A stretch of 64,000 nucleotides of DNA, from NCBI RefSeq assembly GCF_001518815.1, contig NZ_CP013987.1:2998501-3062500 (forward strand), read 5' to 3'. Position numbers and translations under genes: made by a program. This DNA is from Pseudomonas oryzihabitans. GTDB taxonomy: Bacteria; Pseudomonadota; Gammaproteobacteria; Pseudomonadales; Pseudomonadaceae. The notes below the pieces were generated by a model. The model searched no databases and was not told the DNA's origin. It saw only the letters and a program-made list of their open reading frames with translations. Below, piece after piece: positions 7,560 through 17,127 of the stretch. The stretch's first letter is position 1. Each line of letters opens with the position of its first letter.

Positions 7560-9614
7560 TTACAGCTGAGCGGCAAGTCGGGTGGCCTGGTCGATGGCGC
7601 GCTTGGCATCGAGCTCGGCCGCGACATCCGCGCCACCAACCCGGTGCACCGCCATGCCAGCGCCAACCAGCTCGTCTTCCAGCTCACGCAGGGATTCCTG
7701 ACCGGCGCAGAGCACCACGTTATCCACCTCAAGCAGCTGCTCGGTGCCATCGGGCAGGCGCAGGTGCAGGCCGGCATCGTCGATGCGCAGATACTCCACG
7801 CCGCCCACCGCCTGGACGCCGCGCTGCTGTAGCCGCGCGCGATGGATCCAGCCGGTGGTCTTGCCGAGGCCCTTGCCGGGCTTGCCGGGCTTGCGCTGCA
7901 ACAGCCAGACCTCACGCGGCACTGCCGGCGGCGCGGCCGGGGCCAGGCCACCGCGGTTGCTGAAGCTGGGATCTATGCCCCACTCCTGGTAGAAGGCGGT
8001 GATGGGGTCGGCGTCCTGGTGCCCATGGGTAAGGAAATCCGCCACGTCGAAGCCGATGCCGCCGGCACCGATCAGGGCCACCCGCCGCCCTACCGGCTTG
8101 CGTTCCAGCAGCACGTCCAGATAGCCCAGCACCTTGGGATGGTCGACGCCGGGGATGGGTGGAACGCGCGGGGTCACCCCGGTGGCCAGCAGCACGGCCT
8201 CGAAGTCACCGGCTTGCAGCTCGGCGGCGGTGACCCGGTGATTGAGACGGATTTCGACGCCGAGCCGCTCCAGGCGGCGCTGGAAATACCTCAGGGTCTC
8301 GCCGAACTCCTCCTTGCCGGGGATGCGCTTGGCGACATTGAACTGGCCTCCAATGCGCTCGCTTGACTCGAACAGCACCACGCCATGGCCCCGCTCGGCC
8401 AGGGTGCAGGCGGCGGCCAGGCCAGCCGGTCCGGCACCGACCACGGCGAAGGTGCGAGGCTGAGCCGTGGGCAGGATCTGCAATTCGGTTTCGTGGCAGG
8501 CACGCGGATTGACCAGGCAGCTGGTCAGCTTGCCGGCGAAGGTATGGTCCAGGCAGGCCTGGTTGCAGGCGATGCAGGTATTGATCTCGTCGGCCCGGCC
8601 GGCGGCGGCCTTGGCGACGAACTCAGGATCGGCCAGCAGCGGGCGCGCCATGGACACCAGGTCGGCCTGGCCGGCGGCAAGGATGGCCTCGGCCACCTCC
8701 GGGGTATTGATGCGGTTGGTGGCGATCAGCGGCACCCTGACGTGGCCCTTGAGCTGGGCGGTGACCGCAGCGAAGGCACCACGCGGCACCAGGGTCGCGA
8801 TGGTGGGAATGCGCGCCTCGTGCCAGCCGATACCGGTATTGATCAGGCTCACCCCGGCGGCCTCCAGCCAGCGCGCCAGCTGCAGGCATTCCTCGGGCGT
8901 GCTGCCCTGCTCCACCAGATCCAGCAGCGAGAGGCGGAAGATGATGAGGAAGTCCGGACCGGTGGCCGCACGGATGCCCTCGACGATGGCCAGCGCCAGG
9001 CGGCAGCGACTGGCGAAATCGCCACCCCAGCGATCCGTGCGGTGGTTGGTCCGTGCGGCGATGAACTGGTTGATGAAATAGCCTTCGGAGCCCATCACCT
9101 CGACGCCATCGTAGCCGGCCTGCTGCGCCAGCTGGGCACACCGGATGAAGGCGGCGATCTGCGCCTCGACCTCGGCATCCTGCAACTCACGCGGGGTGAA
9201 GGGATTGATCGGCGCCTGCAACGCCGAGGGCGCCACCAGCAGTGGGTTATAGGCATAGCGACCGGCATGCAGGATCTGCAGGCAGATGCGACCACCCGCG
9301 GCGTGTACGGCCTCGGTCACCGGGCGGTGGTGCTCGGCTTCCTCGGCGGTGGTCAGCTTGGCCGCGCCCTTGGCCACGGCGCCTTCCTCATTGGGCGCGA
9401 TGCCACCGGTGACGATCAGGCCCACGCCACCGCGGGCCCGCTCGGCGAAAAAGGCCGCCATTCGTGCGAAACCACCCGGCCGCTCTTCCAGCCCGGTATG
9501 CATGGAGCCCATCACCACGCGATTGCGCAACGTGATCGCTCCCACTGGCAGGGGTTCGAGCAGATGCGGATAGCTGTTCACAGGGGTGGTATTACGAGGG
9601 GCAAGCTCAATCAT
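7560..9614 (-). CDS. fadH: NADPH-dependent 2,4-dienoyl-CoA reductase
   Basis: The product reduces 2,4-dienoyl-CoA intermediates during oxidation of unsaturated fatty acids. The 684-residue chain has the expected layout. An old-yellow-enzyme TIM barrel with FMN (about 1-335) comes first. A 4Fe-4S cysteine cluster follows in CIACNQACLDH and CLVNPRAC (about 345-372). Then come FAD- and NADPH-binding Rossmann parts with VVGAGPAGLAAA (about 390-402) and ALIGAGGIGFDVADFL (about 512-527). The first 15 or so residues before PHLLEPL are longer than usual, so a start slightly downstream is possible. It diverges from the nitrilase-like gene across about 195 bp. Confidence 0.95.
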   Translation of the reverse strand: MIELAPRNTTPVNSYPHLLEPLPVGAITLRNRVVMGSMHTGLEERPGGFARMAAFFAERARGGVGLIVTGGIAPNEEGAVAKGAAKLTTAEEAEHHRPVTEAVHAAGGRICLQILHAGRYAYNPLLVAPSALQAPINPFTPRELQDAEVEAQIAAFIRCAQLAQQAGYDGVEVMGSEGYFINQFIAARTNHRTDRWGGDFASRCRLALAIVEGIRAATGPDFLIIFRLSLLDLVEQGSTPEECLQLARWLEAAGVSLINTGIGWHEARIPTIATLVPRGAFAAVTAQLKGHVRVPLIATNRINTPEVAEAILAAGQADLVSMARPLLADPEFVAKAAAGRADEINTCIACNQACLDHTFAGKLTSCLVNPRACHETELQILPTAQPRTFAVVGAGPAGLAAACTLAERGHGVVLFESSERIGGQFNVAKRIPGKEEFGETLRYFQRRLERLGVEIRLNHRVTAAELQAGDFEAVLLATGVTPRVPPIPGVDHPKVLGYLDVLLERKPVGRRVALIGAGGIGFDVADFLTHGHQDADPITAFYQEWGIDPSFSNRGGLAPAAPPAVPREVWLLQRKPGKPGKGLGKTTGWIHRARLQQRGVQAVGGVEYLRIDDAGLHLRLPDGTEQLLEVDNVVLCAGQESLRELEDELVGAGMAVHRVGGADVAAELDAKRAIDQATRLAAQL

Positions 9615-9810
9615 GGCGGTCTCCGGTCATTGGCCTTTCTAGGAAAGCCTGGCGCCACGATAGGAGCAGCAGGGCCGGGCCTCAATCACCAGAAATGACA
9701 ACCTCTTTACCCAAATGCACAGCCACCCCTTGGCAGTGACGGCGCGGTCTCCTACCCTGAGCACCTTTATTCCGCCCGGCCAAGGGGGCCGGGACCGCTC
9801 TGGAGTGCCG

Positions 9811-10833
9811 ATGCGCAAGCTCGTGTTCCTGGTGCTGATCGCCCTGTTCGCCGTGCTGGCGGGCTGGGTGGCCCAGCGGCCAGCCTTCCATTACCTGTCT
9901 GATCTGCGCAGCAGCCTGGCGGTGGATCTGACCACCACGCCGGCCGCGGCTGCCACCGGCAACCTGCTGGGAATCGAACCCGAGCTGGTGGCCTTGGACT
10001 ATGGCAATCCCGAGCGGCTGCGTCTCAAGCTCGACGCCTACCTGGCCAATGCCCGCCGGCTGGGCCTGATCGGCGCCCAGACCATCGTGGTGCTGCCCGA
10101 GCACCTGGGCACGCCCCTGGCGCTGATGGGCGAAAAGCCCGAGGTCTACGCCGCCGCTCAGAGCAAGGAAGCCATCGAATGGCTGGTCCTGGGCAACCCG
10201 CTGCGGGTCGCCCGGGCCTGGTTCCAGAGCGCAGGGGATCGCCGCCTGGCCGATAGCTTGCTGCGCATGAAGGCCTGGGACATGGCGAGTGCCTATCAGC
10301 AGCTCTTCGCCGGCCTCGCCCGCGAGTACGGCGTCACCCTGGTGGCCGGCTCCATCGTCCTGCCCGGTCCGGCGCTAGTCGACGGCGAATTGCAGGTGGG
10401 CAGCGGACCGCTACGCAATGTCACCCTTGTGTTTGGCCCTGATGGCAAACCACTGGGCGAGCCGCTGGTGCGACCGCTGACGGCCAGCGAGGTAGGCGAT
10501 GACCTCAGTCCGCCGCTGCTGCGGCTGGATACGCCGCTGGGCCGCCTGGGCGTCATCCAGGGTAGTGATACCGGACGCACTGGCGTGCTGGACGCCCCCC
10601 AGGTCGATCTACTGGCCATTCCCGCCCTTGCCTCGGAGGCCACCCCGGCACCCGCGCCCTTCGATCCTCAGCGTCTGCGCGCCGCCGGTATCCGCGCCGC
10701 GCTGGAAGTTCACCTGCGGGGACGCCTCTGGGAATGGCAGGCCAGCGGCCCCAGTCAGGCCTTCACGCCGGACGGAGAATCGGCGACCGACCCCGCCCGC
10801 AGCGGCAGCAAGCTGCTCAATCTGCGGCTATGA
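9811..10833 (+). CDS. Membrane-anchored nitrilase-fold (carbon-nitrogen hydrolase-like) protein, probably catalytically altered
   Basis: The 340-residue protein starts with a hydrophobic segment (residues about 4-20) that is either a signal sequence or an anchor, followed by a nitrilase-like domain. ATG 9811 is chosen because TGGAG precedes it by 5 bp. The glutamate of the nitrilase triad fits LPEHLG. The lysine region following FGPDGK reads LVRPLTASE where families have an RK.HL-type motif. The cysteine region reads GVIQGSDTG where an ICxD-type motif is expected. By eye only the glutamate of Glu-Lys-Cys is retained, so hydrolase activity is doubtful. The stop overlaps the start of the following AraC gene (ATGA). 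Confidence 0.75.
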   Translation: MRKLVFLVLIALFAVLAGWVAQRPAFHYLSDLRSSLAVDLTTTPAAAATGNLLGIEPELVALDYGNPERLRLKLDAYLANARRLGLIGAQTIVVLPEHLGTPLALMGEKPEVYAAAQSKEAIEWLVLGNPLRVARAWFQSAGDRRLADSLLRMKAWDMASAYQQLFAGLAREYGVTLVAGSIVLPGPALVDGELQVGSGPLRNVTLVFGPDGKPLGEPLVRPLTASEVGDDLSPPLLRLDTPLGRLGVIQGSDTGRTGVLDAPQVDLLAIPALASEATPAPAPFDPQRLRAAGIRAALEVHLRGRLWEWQASGPSQAFTPDGESATDPARSGSKLLNLRL

Positions 10834-11873
10834 GCGCACCCGCGCTGCGCCTGGGCGACCTCTCCACCGGTTTCGTGCTGGCGCTGGCCGCCGCGGTGGC
10901 CACTCGCGGGGCGGACGCCACGGGTCTGCTCGATCGCTTTGGCCTGACGGCGGCGCGGCTGGCCGAACCCGGTGGACGGCTGTCGATCCCCCACTACATG
11001 CGTCTTGGTCATGCCGCCCTGGAGCTGACCGGCGATCCGGCGCTGGGTCTGGCCATGGGCCAGGCGATGCGTCCGGCCTTCCTCGGGCTCGCGGGGGTGA
11101 CGGTGGCCCAGGCACCGGATGTCCGCCATGCCGCGGAAACGCTGCTGGCGCTGGAGCCGCTCTATGGCCGTAACTACCGTGGCCAGTCGCGCTATGCGGC
11201 CCAGGGGCGCGACGCCTGGCTGCACTTCTATAGCATCAGCCCCTACAACGCCTACAACAGCTTCGTGGTCGACGTGGTGCTCAGCGCCTGGCTGGCGTTG
11301 CTGGGCACCGTGGCCGGTGGTCCCCTGCAGCCCCGCCGTGTGCTCATCGAATACCCGGCGCCGGCGGACCTGGCGCCCTACGAGGCCGCCTTCGGTTGCC
11401 CGGTGGAATTCGGCGCCGCCGAGAACGCCCTCTTGCTCGACGCCCGCGCCCTGAGCCTGACCGGCCCCGAGCACTGCCCCGCCACCTGGCGCCAGTTGCT
11501 GGCGCTTAGCGAAGCCGAGCGTGCCCGCCTGACGCGTACCCGTGGCCTCAGCGAGCGGGTGATCGAGGTCATGGGGCCCTTGCTGCGCCATGGCGAGCCG
11601 ACCCTGGAGCAGATCGCCGTACGGTTGCGCCTGCCCTCCTGGACCCTCAGGCGCAAGCTCGCCGAGGAAGGCACCCAGTACCGCACCCTGCTCAATCTCA
11701 CCCGCCGCGACCTGGCGTTGGCCTATATCCGCGATACCGAGGCCAGTTTCGGCGAGATCGCCTATCTCCTGGGTTTTGCCTCGCCGGCTGCCTTCCAGCG
11801 CGCGTTCAAGCGCTGGACCGAGCAGACGCCCGGCGACTGGCGCCGCCTGCAGCGGCAGACGATCGCAGGTTGA
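10830..11873 (+). CDS. AraC-family transcriptional regulator
   Basis: This 347-residue regulator has an N-terminal ligand-binding-like domain of the type found in OruR/ArgR-like AraC proteins (residues about 20-210) and a C-terminal double helix-turn-helix (about 255-340). The helices read LEQIAVRLRLPSWTLRRKL and FGEIAYLLGFASPAAFQRAFKRWT, the second containing the conserved GF-x-S/A-x-x-x-F-x-R-A-F-K-R-W pattern. The ATG overlaps the nitrilase-like gene's TGA. The two are therefore cotranscribed, and the regulator may control them or the divergent fadH (inference). Confidence 0.9.
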   Translation: MSAPALRLGDLSTGFVLALAAAVATRGADATGLLDRFGLTAARLAEPGGRLSIPHYMRLGHAALELTGDPALGLAMGQAMRPAFLGLAGVTVAQAPDVRHAAETLLALEPLYGRNYRGQSRYAAQGRDAWLHFYSISPYNAYNSFVVDVVLSAWLALLGTVAGGPLQPRRVLIEYPAPADLAPYEAAFGCPVEFGAAENALLLDARALSLTGPEHCPATWRQLLALSEAERARLTRTRGLSERVIEVMGPLLRHGEPTLEQIAVRLRLPSWTLRRKLAEEGTQYRTLLNLTRRDLALAYIRDTEASFGEIAYLLGFASPAAFQRAFKRWTEQTPGDWRRLQRQTIAG

Positions 11874-11921
11874 AGGGAGCATAGGCGGCGATAGAAGGTC
11901 CTAACTGGCTGACTCCTGGCC

Positions 11922-14453
11922 ATGACCGCTGCCCTGCCCATGCCGACTCTCCTGCTCTCCCTGTTGCTGCTGTTCCTCGCCCTACCCCTGCGGGCTGCCG
12001 AAACCCCTGCCAACGCCCCTGCCGGACTCGACCCGCAGCAGGCGCGCCAGGTCGCGGCCCTGTTGCAGGATCCGCAACGTCGCCAGGAGCTGATCCTGAC
12101 GCTTCAGGCCATCGCCAGCCAGCCGGCGAGCGCCAGCGGAACGCCTGCCGCCGCGGCGCCGGCCACGGCGGCTGCCCCAGCCCCCGCTCCGGCAGCCAGC
12201 GAGGAAAAGGCGCTGGTACCCCTGGAGGCCAACGGCCTTATCGCCCAGACGCTCAATCGCGTCGGTCGCTGGGCCGACCACCTGGGCGCCGAGCTGAATC
12301 AGGTGCAGCGGGCGATACGCACCTTGCCGGACTGGTCACGTGCCAGCTTTACCTCCGAAGCGGGCCGCCGCGCCCTGTTGCAGGCCCTGCTGACCCTTGG
12401 CACCCTTTTCGCCGCCGGCCTGCTCGGCGAATGGCTGGTGCACCGGCTACTCCAACGCCCGCGGCAAAACCTGCAGCGTCATGCCGATCAGGCCGACAGC
12501 CACGCTCGGCACCAGGCCCAGCAGGCGGCCACTCAGCAGCCTTCCCCCGCTGCCACCGCCGCCGATGAAGAAGCCGCTACCCGTCCAGCCGAATCTGCCG
12601 TGGCGCTGGTCAAGATCCAGCGCGATGGGGTGGACCAGCTGGAAGAGGTGCCCATCGCGCCAGCCGACAGCGCCGCGCCGCCACAGAGCGAGCCTGTCGC
12701 CGAGTCCGCCAGCCCCGACGCCAGCGCTGCCGCGCGCGCCCGGCCCAGCGCCGAGGAACACTGGACCACGCTGCGTCACCTGCCCTTCGCCCTGGGCCTG
12801 CTGCTGCTGGAACTGCTACCGCTGCTGGTGTTCTGGACGGTCGCGGCACTGCTCATCCACTACCTGGTGGGGACGGACGCCAGCCAGCGCGAACTGGTCG
12901 GAGGCTTCATCGGTGCCTATCTCACCACCCGCCTCGCGCTGATCGTCGTCCGCCTGTTGATCGATCCCGCCGCCCACGGCATCCGCCTGCTCAAGGTACG
13001 GACGGGACTGGCCTGCACGCTGCTGCGCTGGCTGCATGCCTTCGTCGCCCTGGTCACCTTTGGCCTGGCGCTGGCGCAGGCGGCGGACATCCTCGGCGCC
13101 AGCGAGGCTGGGCGCGAAGCCATCGTCAAACTGGTTTCGCTGCTCGCGCATCTGCTGGTGGTCGGCCTGATCTTTCACGTCCGCCGACCGGTGGCCATGC
13201 GCATCGCCGGGCGCCAGGACGGCAATGGCGCCCTGACCGTGCTGCGCGCCTGGCTGGGTCAGGTGTGGGCCCTGTTCGCCGCGGTCTTCGTGCTGGGCGG
13301 CTGGACCATGTGGGCGCTCGACATCGAAGACGGCCTGCCACGGCTGATGAATTTCGTCGCCCTTTCGGCCGGCATCGTCATCCTTGGCCGCCTGGCGGCG
13401 GTTTTCCTGCTCGGCCTGCTCGGCCGCCTGTTCCAGCCTGCGCCGAGCGAAGGCGCCAGCAGCATCGATCTGCACCTGCAGCGCTACTATCCGCTGGCCC
13501 GCTGGCTGGTGGGGGTGATCGTCACCCTGGTCACGGTCCTGGCGCTGTTCCAGTCCTGGGGCTGGAGCGTGCTGGACTGGTTCGGTGACGGCAGCATCGG
13601 GCGCAGCCTGCTGTCCGCCTTCCTCACCATCCTCATTGCCGCCATCATCGCCGTGGTGGTCTGGGAAGGCGCCAATGTCACGGTGAATCGGCGCCTAAGC
13701 AGCTGGACCGAGCGTGGTGACACGGTACGCGCGGCCCGTCTGCGCACCCTGCTGCCCATGTTGCGCACCGGCCTGTTCATCCTGGTCGCACTCATCGTCG
13801 GCCTGACCGCCCTGAGCGAACTGGGCATCAACACCACGCCCCTGCTGGCCAGCGCCAGCATCATCGGCGTGGCCCTGGGCTTCGGCTCGCAGAAGCTGGT
13901 GCAGGACTTCATCACCGGCATCTTTCTGCTGCTGGAAAATGCCATGCAGGTCGGCGACTGGGTCACCGTGGCCGGGGTCTCGGGCACCGTGGAATACCTG
14001 TCGATTCGCACCGTGCGCCTGCGCGCCGGGGACGGCTCCCTGCACATCGTGCCCTTCAGCTCGGTGTCGGCGGTCAACAACATCAACCGCGGCCTGGGCA
14101 ACGCCGCCTTGCGCATCAGCGTGGGCTACGCCGAAGACATCGAGCGTGCCATCGCCGAACTCAAGGATATCGGTGCCGGCATGCGCGCCGACGACGCCTT
14201 CAAGGACCTGATCCTCGCCGATCTGGAAATCTGGGGCGTGGATGCCGTCGATGGCTCCATGGTGACCATCGCCGGCCAGATGAGATGCATCGACAAGGGC
14301 CGCTGGGGTGTGCAGCGCGAACTCAACCGCCGCATCCTCGAACGCTTCCGCGAGCGCGGCATCGAGATCGCCAACCCGCGTGCCAGCCTGTTGCTGCCCA
14401 GCGAAGCCGGTATCGTACCCTCCACGCCCATCCAGCCACGTCCCGCGGAGTAG
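11922..14453 (+). CDS. Large MscS-type mechanosensitive ion channel
   Basis: The protein is 843 residues. It begins with a signal peptide (hydrophobic core about 8-24, cleavage near LRAAETP). A periplasmic helical region follows with an Ala/Pro-rich linker (about 60-90), and one hydrophobic segment lies near 150-170. A charged low-complexity linker covers about 185-275, followed by several membrane helices and the MscS pore and cytoplasmic vestibule. The pore-lining helix and beta domain are visible in LLASASIIGVALGFGSQKLVQDF followed by GDWVTVAGVSGTVEYLSIRT. The architecture resembles E. coli YbiO rather than small MscS. It releases solutes on hypo-osmotic shock. ATG 11940 is an alternative start. 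Confidence 0.88.
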   Translation: MTAALPMPTLLLSLLLLFLALPLRAAETPANAPAGLDPQQARQVAALLQDPQRRQELILTLQAIASQPASASGTPAAAAPATAAAPAPAPAASEEKALVPLEANGLIAQTLNRVGRWADHLGAELNQVQRAIRTLPDWSRASFTSEAGRRALLQALLTLGTLFAAGLLGEWLVHRLLQRPRQNLQRHADQADSHARHQAQQAATQQPSPAATAADEEAATRPAESAVALVKIQRDGVDQLEEVPIAPADSAAPPQSEPVAESASPDASAAARARPSAEEHWTTLRHLPFALGLLLLELLPLLVFWTVAALLIHYLVGTDASQRELVGGFIGAYLTTRLALIVVRLLIDPAAHGIRLLKVRTGLACTLLRWLHAFVALVTFGLALAQAADILGASEAGREAIVKLVSLLAHLLVVGLIFHVRRPVAMRIAGRQDGNGALTVLRAWLGQVWALFAAVFVLGGWTMWALDIEDGLPRLMNFVALSAGIVILGRLAAVFLLGLLGRLFQPAPSEGASSIDLHLQRYYPLARWLVGVIVTLVTVLALFQSWGWSVLDWFGDGSIGRSLLSAFLTILIAAIIAVVVWEGANVTVNRRLSSWTERGDTVRAARLRTLLPMLRTGLFILVALIVGLTALSELGINTTPLLASASIIGVALGFGSQKLVQDFITGIFLLLENAMQVGDWVTVAGVSGTVEYLSIRTVRLRAGDGSLHIVPFSSVSAVNNINRGLGNAALRISVGYAEDIERAIAELKDIGAGMRADDAFKDLILADLEIWGVDAVDGSMVTIAGQMRCIDKGRWGVQRELNRRILERFRERGIEIANPRASLLLPSEAGIVPSTPIQPRPAE

Positions 14454-14458
14454 ACCTC

Positions 14459-15199
14459 GTGCAGTTTCGCCAAGATGCCTTCAATGGCCTGATCATCGAC
14501 GCCGCCTCGCTGCCCACCACCCGCGAGGCCTTCGCCCCAGCCCTGGCGGAGCTGCTCGACGGGGCCCGGCGCGAAGGTCGCAACCTGATCTGGCTGACCC
14601 TGCCCCTGGCCCTGGGCGAACTGGTCGGCGTGGCGACCGCTGCCGGCTTCGTCTTTCACAACTGTCTCGAACAGGAACTGACCCTGGTCTGGCGCGGCAC
14701 GCCCACGGCCTTCGCGCCCTTCGTGCCGACCCACAGCCTGGGTGTGGGCGGACTGGTACTGAACGGCCACGGCGAACTCCTGGCGATCCGCGAACGCGGC
14801 AGCCAGGGCTACAAGCTACCGGGTGGCCACGTCGAGCTGGGTGAGGACCTGGGTCCTGCGGTGATCCGCGAGGTCTGGGAAGAAACCGGCATCCACAGCG
14901 CCTTTCGCAGCATCGCCGGCCTGGTGACCACCCATCCCTACCGTTTCGGCAAGTCCAATCTCTATGTGGTCTGCCGCCTCGACCCGCTGGATGTCGACAT
15001 CGCCATCCAGGATCCCGAGGAGATTGAGGACGCCCGCTGGCTACCGCTGCCCGACTACCTGGCCGATCCGGGCAACAGCGCCTTCAATCGCGAGCTGGTG
15101 CGCAGCCTGGTCCAGGCCGAGGGCCTGCTGCCCAGCGCCCTGAACAGCGAGCGCTATCCCAAGGCAGAAGTCTTTCTGGCTCAGCCGTCGAAGGACTGA
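14459..15199 (+). CDS. NUDIX hydrolase with NUDT6-like N-terminal domain
   Basis: The 246-residue protein starts at GTG 14459, 8 bp after a GGAG. This start was chosen because upstream codons overlap the channel gene in another frame. Residues about 1-90 resemble the pre-NUDIX domain of NUDT6-type proteins, and the NUDIX domain follows. The NUDIX box is perfect: a G, five residues, E, seven residues, then REVWEETGI (about 121-143). Such enzymes cleave nucleoside diphosphates linked to another moiety; the substrate is unknown. The gene follows the channel gene by 5 bp and overlaps convergent cysE by 19 bp. Confidence 0.9.
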   Translation: MQFRQDAFNGLIIDAASLPTTREAFAPALAELLDGARREGRNLIWLTLPLALGELVGVATAAGFVFHNCLEQELTLVWRGTPTAFAPFVPTHSLGVGGLVLNGHGELLAIRERGSQGYKLPGGHVELGEDLGPAVIREVWEETGIHSAFRSIAGLVTTHPYRFGKSNLYVVCRLDPLDVDIAIQDPEEIEDARWLPLPDYLADPGNSAFNRELVRSLVQAEGLLPSALNSERYPKAEVFLAQPSKD

Positions 15200-15969
15200 T
15201 CCATGCTCTCGGCCGGATGGGCGTCGCGCGGGCGGCCCACCGGCCGGGCGGGAATGCCCACCACCGTGGTATGGGGCGCCACGGGGCGCAGCACCACGCT
15301 GTTGGCACCGATCTTGGCGCCTTCGCCGATCTCCAGATTGCCAAGGATCTTGACCCCGGCGCCGATCATCACGCCGCGACGCACCTTGGGATGACGATCG
15401 CCCTGCTCCTTGCCGGTACCGCCCAGGGTCACCTGCTGCAGGATGGACACTTCATCCTCCACCACCGCGGTCTCACCAATGACGATGCCGGTGCCGTGGT
15501 CGAGCATGATGCCGCAGCCCAGCCGTGCGGCCGGGTGGATGTCGATGGCCAGCAGGCGATTGCAGCGCGCCTGCAGGTGCAGCGCCAGCAGACGCTCGTC
15601 GTGGGCCCAGAGGGCATGTCCCAGGCGATGGGCCTGCAGCGCCAGGAAGCCCTTAGAAAAGAGAAATATCTCCAGCAGGCTGGCATAGGCCGGATCCCGT
15701 GCCAGCACCGCCTCTAGGTCCGCGCAGGCGGACGCGACCAGCGCCGGACGCTCGGCATGCAGGGCGGCGAAGCGCTGGGCGAGTCGGTCGGCCTGTTGCG
15801 GATCTTCGGCCAGGGCCTCGGCGCAGCGCCGGCCTAGGGCCGCAGCCAGGTCCTCCGGTTCGAGCAGCGCACGCGTCAGCCCAGCGGCCAGGGCAGGCGC
15901 CTCACGGCACCCGGCCTCGGCCTGGGCGCGCAGGAGTTGCCAGAGTTGGGTAGCGGAGCGAAGGCGCAT
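15181..15969 (-). CDS. cysE: Serine O-acetyltransferase
   Basis: The product transfers acetyl from acetyl-CoA to L-serine, the first step of cysteine synthesis. The 262-residue protein has the helical N-terminal domain (about 1-135) and the left-handed beta-helix of hexapeptide repeats. It includes the active-site region MLDHGTGIVIGETA (about 153-166) and the TLGGTGKEQGDRHPK loop. The length and helical domain fit the E. coli-type CysE. It ends antisense to the last 19 bp of the NUDIX gene and is followed upstream, on the same strand, by a GNAT acetyltransferase 15 bp away. A cysM gene lies elsewhere in the window (50648-51547). Confidence 0.92.
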   Translation of the reverse strand: MRLRSATQLWQLLRAQAEAGCREAPALAAGLTRALLEPEDLAAALGRRCAEALAEDPQQADRLAQRFAALHAERPALVASACADLEAVLARDPAYASLLEIFLFSKGFLALQAHRLGHALWAHDERLLALHLQARCNRLLAIDIHPAARLGCGIMLDHGTGIVIGETAVVEDEVSILQQVTLGGTGKEQGDRHPKVRRGVMIGAGVKILGNLEIGEGAKIGANSVVLRPVAPHTTVVGIPARPVGRPRDAHPAESMDQSFDG

Positions 15970-15984
15970 GGCGAGGGGTGTCTT

Positions 15985-16551
15985 TCAGCGAGGGGCGCCA
16001 AGCTTAGCGGGCCTGGCGGACAGCGTCTTGTACATCAGGGTGGTGCTGTCACGGCGCTCGGGTTGCCGGGCATCCAGGGCGTAGCCAGGAATCCTGCCGA
16101 CCACCTGATAGCCGAGGGACAGATAGAGCGGCTCGGCATGGTCATCACTGCGGGTATCCAGGGTCAGCAACTCACGCCTCTGGGCCTGGGCGGCCGCTTC
16201 CACCGCCTGCATCAGCCGACGGGCCAGGCCCTGCCGGCGGTACGCCGGATGCACCAGCAGCTTGACCACTTCCGCGCGGTGCGGCTGATTGGCCGGGGTA
16301 TCCAGCACCAGTTGCACGCTGCCGACCACACGCCCGGCCTGGAGGGCGGCGAACAGCAGGCGATCGCCGCGGGCCAGGCCCGGCGCGACTCCTTCGGTCC
16401 AGAAGCGATGATTCACGGCGTCGGTGAGCGGCAGGATGAAGCCGATGCTCGCCCCCTCCAGCACACAGGCGGCCAGCAGCTGCTGGAATTCGTCCAGGTG
16501 CGCCTTGAGGTCGGCGACCTCCAGCCGTTCGATGCGACAAGCAGTGGTCAT
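15985..16551 (-). CDS. GNAT-family N-acetyltransferase
   Basis: This 188-residue protein has the acetyl-CoA-binding motif A of GNAT enzymes in KLLVHPAYRRQGLARRLMQ (about 96-114; the Q/RxxGxG/A pattern) and motif B near EPLYLSLGYQVVGRIP. The acceptor substrate is unknown. It lies 9 bp downstream of the XRE-cupin regulator gene and both are read in the same direction. The regulator plus acetyltransferase pair probably forms one transcription unit controlled from the promoter upstream of 17103. Confidence 0.88.
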   Translation of the reverse strand: MTTACRIERLEVADLKAHLDEFQQLLAACVLEGASIGFILPLTDAVNHRFWTEGVAPGLARGDRLLFAALQAGRVVGSVQLVLDTPANQPHRAEVVKLLVHPAYRRQGLARRLMQAVEAAAQAQRRELLTLDTRSDDHAEPLYLSLGYQVVGRIPGYALDARQPERRDSTTLMYKTLSARPAKLGAPR

Positions 16552-16560
16552 GGCAGCTCC

Positions 16561-17103
16561 TCAGATCATGAACAAGAGATAGCGAGCGCCGGCAGCGCCG
16601 CTGAGAAAACGACTGCTGCCCCACAGGCGATAGCGCAGGCAATCGCCACTGCTCAGCCGATAGGGCTGCTCCTCGATCCAGAGCTGCAACTCGCCCTCCA
16701 GCATCAGCAGATGGTGTTCGAGGCCTGGTCGAGGGGAGGCCTCATAGCGGATATCGACGCCGGGGCCCAACTGACTCTCGATCACCTCACCCGCCAGCGC
16801 CTGGGCCGGCGGTGACACGGAGCGGCGGCTAAAGGCCTGCGCGGGATCCGTCCAGACCTGCTGGGCCTGGCGCTGGACCTGTGCCGGAAAAGACTGCTCC
16901 ACGCTATGCAGCAGGCGCGTCAGGGTCAGGCCGTAGGCCGAACAGAGCTGGCCAAGCACCGCCGTCGTCGGGCTGACCTCGGCATTTTCCAGCCGTGACA
17001 GGGTTGCGCGACTCACTCCGCTGAGGGTCGCCAGCTGTTCGAGTGACAGACCACTTTCGAGGCGCAAGGCCTTGAGTCTGAGTGCCAGGCGTTCATCGAG
17101 CAT
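16561..17103 (-). CDS. XRE-family transcriptional regulator with C-terminal cupin domain
   Basis: The 180-residue protein has an N-terminal helix-turn-helix (about 8-62) with the typical SLEQLATLSGVSRATLSRLE sequence and a C-terminal cupin fold (about 105-178) expected to bind a small effector. The ATG at 17103 is preceded by GGGAGGT at good spacing, which decides against the longer frame starting at 17136. Regulators of this type commonly control neighbouring metabolic genes and themselves. A perfect dyad 24-44 bp upstream of the start (17128-17147) is a likely operator. The GNAT gene follows immediately. Confidence 0.9.
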   Translation of the reverse strand: MLDERLALRLKALRLESGLSLEQLATLSGVSRATLSRLENAEVSPTTAVLGQLCSAYGLTLTRLLHSVEQSFPAQVQRQAQQVWTDPAQAFSRRSVSPPAQALAGEVIESQLGPGVDIRYEASPRPGLEHHLLMLEGELQLWIEEQPYRLSSGDCLRYRLWGSSRFLSGAAGARYLLFMI

Positions 17104-17127
17104 CGTCCACCTCCCATTTTCGGGATT

